From contig NZ_JAGSGB010000001.1 of the NCBI RefSeq assembly GCF_020092905.1, forward strand, positions 62,001-126,000: 64,000 bases of DNA. Reading direction: 5' to 3'. Positions 61,640 through 64,000 of the stretch are shown piece by piece; positions within the stretch are counted from its first letter, which is position 1, and every line of letters begins with the position of its first letter. The notes under the pieces are model-generated. The model saw only the letters and a list, made by a program, of their open reading frames with translations, did no database searches and was not told where the DNA came from. Position numbers and translations under genes: made by a program. Origin of the DNA: Pacificimonas aurantium (lineage in GTDB: Bacteria; Pseudomonadota; Alphaproteobacteria; Sphingomonadales; Sphingomonadaceae).

Positions 61640-61972
61640 GTGCTACATACCAGTCTGGCCAATACCGAAAAGCAAATCATTGAGGTCAAATATATCTATT
61701 CCCCGTCAGAGCGCGACGCGCTTCGACAGGCTTTGACCGAGCGGAAGCTGGAGCTGGACGTTGGCGTCCCGACGCTTCTTGCAGAAATCCATGACCTGGT
61801 GTCCGCGCATAGGAAGAGGGTCTGCAAACCCTCAGGCGAGCTGGGCGTGTATGCTGAGCAGCTCCAGCCAAAAAACATCTACGGCTTTCTGTCGGGCAGG
61901 CGGATGGAAGACCCTCGGGTTCAGATTATCGACGCCTACCTTCAGATACTGGACGAGCGCAAAAAACCATAA
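61640..61972 (+). CDS. Hypothetical protein
   Basis: A 110-aa frame from GTG 61640 with GGAGG seven bases upstream. The sequence is mostly helical and charged (YSPSERDALRQALTERKLEL, VPTLLAEIHDLVSAHRKRVC, QPKNIYGFLSGRRMEDPRVQ). The frame is open upstream to 61505 but that extension has unlike composition. The last part could be an HTH-like domain (KNIYGFLSGRRMED), so a DNA-binding role is conceivable. Divergent from the HTH gene at 60869-61504. Confidence 0.5.
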   Translation: MLHTSLANTEKQIIEVKYIYSPSERDALRQALTERKLELDVGVPTLLAEIHDLVSAHRKRVCKPSGELGVYAEQLQPKNIYGFLSGRRMEDPRVQIIDAYLQILDERKKP

Positions 61973-62082
61973 GTTCGCAGTAATCTGCGTACCACCTGGC
62001 TCCGTCGTTCGCGGCGGAGCTATTTTTTTGCCTTCCAGATAAGACGGCCACCGGCGCGGCGGCTTTGTCCTACATAGATTTT

Positions 62083-62135
62083 TTGTATTACAATTCTTGG
62101 ATAAGGCAGAACGCAAGGTGTGCTTTGTATTACAA
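62083..62135. promoter_or_regulatory. Pair of TTGTATTACAA palindromes
   Basis: The 11-base palindrome TTGTATTACAA occurs at 62083-62093 and again at 62125-62135, 42 bases apart (four helical turns); the second is extended to GCTTTGTATTACAAAGC. Such a phased pair is typical of a dimeric regulator's operators. No gene with a good start follows immediately. Confidence 0.55.
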
Positions 62136-62145
62136 AGCTACCTTG

Positions 62146-62500
62146 GCAAGGGAGACGCTAAGCGCTCTCCCGTTGCATCCCTCTCGCAGTTGGTGCGAAA
62201 AGTAGGCATCCCGAGGATCTGGCCTGATTGCCAGACGTCGGAGCCATATTCCGCACCAAAGACCGTATCGTCGGTCAATCACTCGCAAGGGAGACTTCGC
62301 TCTCCCTTTGCAAACCCATCGCTTCTTTCAGAAAGATCAAAGGGAGCGTTTCGGCAGCTCCCTTGTGAAATCCCATCGACAATGGGAGCGTGTCGGCTCC
62401 CCTCGACCCCATGACCGAAAGGGGCGTTTCGCAGCCCCTCTGGACACCCCCGACCAACCGTTCGCCGATTGGATGCCGTCGGGGACTTTCGAATCCCTGA
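62146..62500. repeat. Array of six GC-rich hairpins
   Basis: Six hairpins with related stems and TTCG-containing loops: 62147-62176 (GGGAGA/TCTCCC), 62285-62311 (AAGGGAGA/TCTCCCTT), 62338-62365 (AAAGGGAGC/GCTCCCTT), 62384-62401 (GGGAGC/GCTCCC), 62420-62439 (AGGGGC/GCCCCT) and 62481-62498 (GGGGA/TCCCT). The last five lie about 40-60 bases apart. Neither strand encodes a convincing protein here. Confidence 0.75.
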
Positions 62501-62584
62501 ACCGCCGACCATATTTTGGAGAATGCCCTCTCCACCTGGACCTAACCATGTCGCAAGCGTCTGGCCGTTGCATCACCTACGGGT

Positions 62585-62608
62585 GACCTGACAATCCGCT
62601 GTCAGGTC
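62585..62608. repeat. Perfect hairpin GACCTGACA/TGTCAGGTC
   Basis: A 9-bp perfect stem with loop ATCCGC, extendable to 12 bp with one G-T pair. No T-run follows, so it is not an ordinary terminator; it could be a processed RNA end or a binding site for a recombinase. Confidence 0.6.
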
Positions 62609-62799
62609 GCCACAGAGTAGGCCAAAACCAAGCTTGAGCTTGGATATCAGTCAGGGATATGAATTGGCTTCAAAAAAAGAGCACGCAAGACTAGACAAAT
62701 GTGAGATATTCGAGGCATTCTTAGGTATATTAAGTTTCACTTTTTTACGTGAAATCAACAGAATAACCTAGACAGCTATTAATGCATGAAAGCTAGCGA

Positions 62800-64000
62800 A
62801 TGAACGTAGCGGAAATTGAACTTAAACTCAGCGAGTTGGTCGCAGAGCCCTTTGACGGCGCTGAGTTCCCTTTCGCGTTCGCAGAAATCTACCACGCCCC
62901 GAAAGCCACACTCACAAAGCTCCGCAATAGCCAAGACGGCAAACAAGATTTGTTCGGCGGATTTTTATGGAAGAAGAAATACTACTTTCAGCCAGCCGAT
63001 AGCGGACAGTCAGCCGAAACACTCGAAGAGCTGAAAGCACGCAAATTTGCCCGAACGGAGAGTCCCCGTTTTCTCATTTCTACCGATGGGGCAGAATTTT
63101 CGGCATTCGACACCAAAGCCGACGAGTCCGTTCACTGCGCTTATGGCGAGCTGAATGACAATTTCGATTTCTTCTTGCCGTTGGCTGGCATCGAGAAATT
63201 CGAAGCAATTGAGGAAAACCCCGCCGACATTAAGGCGGCTGGACGTCTTGCAAAATTCCACGATGAAATCATTCGTGCCAATCCCGAGTGGGCAGACGAG
63301 GGAAAGCGGCATGAGCTGAACCTGTTCATGACCCGAATTCTCTTTTGCATGTATGCGGAAGACACAGGGATCATTCCTGAGAACTTGTTTTCCAAAACGG
63401 TCACCGAGTGGGGAGGTCCAGACGGCAGCTCACTGCGCATCGTTCTCAAGCAGATTTTCGATGTAATGAATGTTGCCGAGAGTGACAGAGATGGCGGGGC
63501 AACGCATATCAATGCGTTTCCTTTCGTCAATGGCGGTTTGTTCGCTGACCAGACCGAAGTTCCGACATTCAGCAAGCGTGCCACGCGTTATATGTTGGAG
63601 GCATCAGAGCTCGACTGGCGCGAAATCAATCCCGACATTTTCGGATCAATGATCCAGGCTGTGGTTGATGAGGAAATGCGCGGCGATCTGGGCATGCATT
63701 ATACCTCGGTCCCGAATATTATGAAGGTATTGCAGCCGCTCTTCCTTATGTCATTGGAGGAGGAGCTGGCAGAGGCGCATGGTCATCGTGAAGAGCGGTC
63801 CATGCTCAAGAAGCTGCGCAACCGTATCTCAAAAATCCGCGTCTTTGATCCAGCCTGTGGATCGGGAAACTTCCTGATTATCGCTTACCGCGAACTCCGA
63901 CAGATCGAGATGCGCATCTTCCAACGAGAGGATGAGCTAGAGGGTGGCCAGACAAAAGTCCGCTGGGAAAGCGGGATCAAACTCTCAAACTTCTTCGGTA
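62800..64000 (+). CDS. MmeI-like DNA methyltransferase / restriction-methylation protein (5' part)
   Basis: An ATG at 62800 opens a frame of 400 codons that runs off the right edge. The AdoMet motif I FDPACGSGNFL starts at residue 349, preceded by segments typical of MmeI/type IIL and related methyltransferases (ELNLFMTRILFCMYAEDTGI, FPFVNGGLFADQTEVP, LDWREINPDIFGSMIQAVVD, GDLGMHYTSVPNIMKVLQPL). Motif IV (NPPY) and the specificity domain lie outside the window. Such enzymes methylate an adenine of a defined sequence and may also cut unmodified DNA. Whether it has an N-terminal nuclease motif is not clear from the visible part. Confidence 0.8.
   Translation, partial: MNVAEIELKLSELVAEPFDGAEFPFAFAEIYHAPKATLTKLRNSQDGKQDLFGGFLWKKKYYFQPADSGQSAETLEELKARKFARTESPRFLISTDGAEFSAFDTKADESVHCAYGELNDNFDFFLPLAGIEKFEAIEENPADIKAAGRLAKFHDEIIRANPEWADEGKRHELNLFMTRILFCMYAEDTGIIPENLFSKTVTEWGGPDGSSLRIVLKQIFDVMNVAESDRDGGATHINAFPFVNGGLFADQTEVPTFSKRATRYMLEASELDWREINPDIFGSMIQAVVDEEMRGDLGMHYTSVPNIMKVLQPLFLMSLEEELAEAHGHREERSMLKKLRNRISKIRVFDPACGSGNFLIIAYRELRQIEMRIFQREDELEGGQTKVRWESGIKLSNFFG

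Noticed and set aside
62097-62414. 105-aa open frame starting at a TTG
   Set aside because: It runs through three hairpins of the array, has no ribosome site and has unnatural composition after residue 40.
62146-62500. CRISPR array or small protein gene
   Set aside because: The repeated units are hairpins of differing sequence and spacing, not constant repeats with spacers; reading frames on both strands consist of translated stem-loops.

Overview
The window looks like a high-GC alphaproteobacterial chromosome, most likely a member of the Sphingomonadales (Erythrobacteraceae/Sphingomonadaceae type). Supporting signs are the order ChvG-like kinase, short HprK, RapZ, EIIA-Man, HPr; an Mla lipid-transport cluster with a STAS-fused permease; Flp pilins; large TonB-dependent receptors; and a CYP153-like P450 with ferredoxin. 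This is judged from protein motifs and gene order only; no database search was possible.

Region 1 (1-16479) is ordinary core genome: regulatory PTS genes, a SpoU methyltransferase, rmuC, an SMP-30 family enzyme, an Mla-type ABC system (permease, ATPase, MCE protein, lipoprotein), an M48 lipoprotein metalloprotease, two Flp pilins (one of only 58 aa), mutT, a BioC-like methyltransferase, comF, grxC, a nitrilase-family amidase and a DUF1178 protein. It ends in a tRNA-Arg(CCT) gene.

Region 2 (16480-33099) is an accessory mosaic. Fifteen bases after the tRNA lies what looks like a Tn7-like transposon end (TGT plus three AACTGCC repeats at an exact 22-base period), next to the first codons of a tnsC-like gene and an N-terminally truncated tnsB. 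The tnsB is cut at 18290 by a 2.7-kb element bounded by inverted GGCGATTATA repeats, which carries passenger genes and a frameshifted IS1595-type transposase. An intact TetR/NodT/MFP/RND efflux locus follows, then a decayed second efflux operon and an IS110 scrap.

Region 3 (33100-42326) holds two large TonB-dependent receptors, a MarR regulator preceded by a 7-base tandem repeat, a complete IS630-type element and a complete IS3-type element.

Region 4 (42371-56529) is a catabolic island. One tight leftward operon encodes a nitronate monooxygenase, a COQ4-like protein, a thiolase-fold protein without the usual cysteine plus its DUF35 partner, two acyl-CoA dehydrogenases, an acyl-CoA synthetase, a Baeyer-Villiger-type monooxygenase, an alpha/beta hydrolase and a broken UbiB/ABC1 kinase. 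A GntR regulator and a divergent CYP153-like P450 plus [2Fe-2S] ferredoxin adjoin it. The set suggests oxidation and beta-oxidation-like breakdown of an alicyclic, terpenoid or steroid-like or alkyl substrate, possibly imported by the TonB receptors. Inverted copies of one IS3-type element flank the island.

Region 5 (56530-64000) is a second mobile region: an IS3 scrap, an N-terminally truncated multi-HTH protein ending in a DUF4096-like domain, the C-terminal piece of a TraG/VirD4 coupling protein, conjugation-island-type hypotheticals, an array of six phased GC-rich hairpins, and the start of a MmeI-like restriction-methyltransferase that runs off the window.
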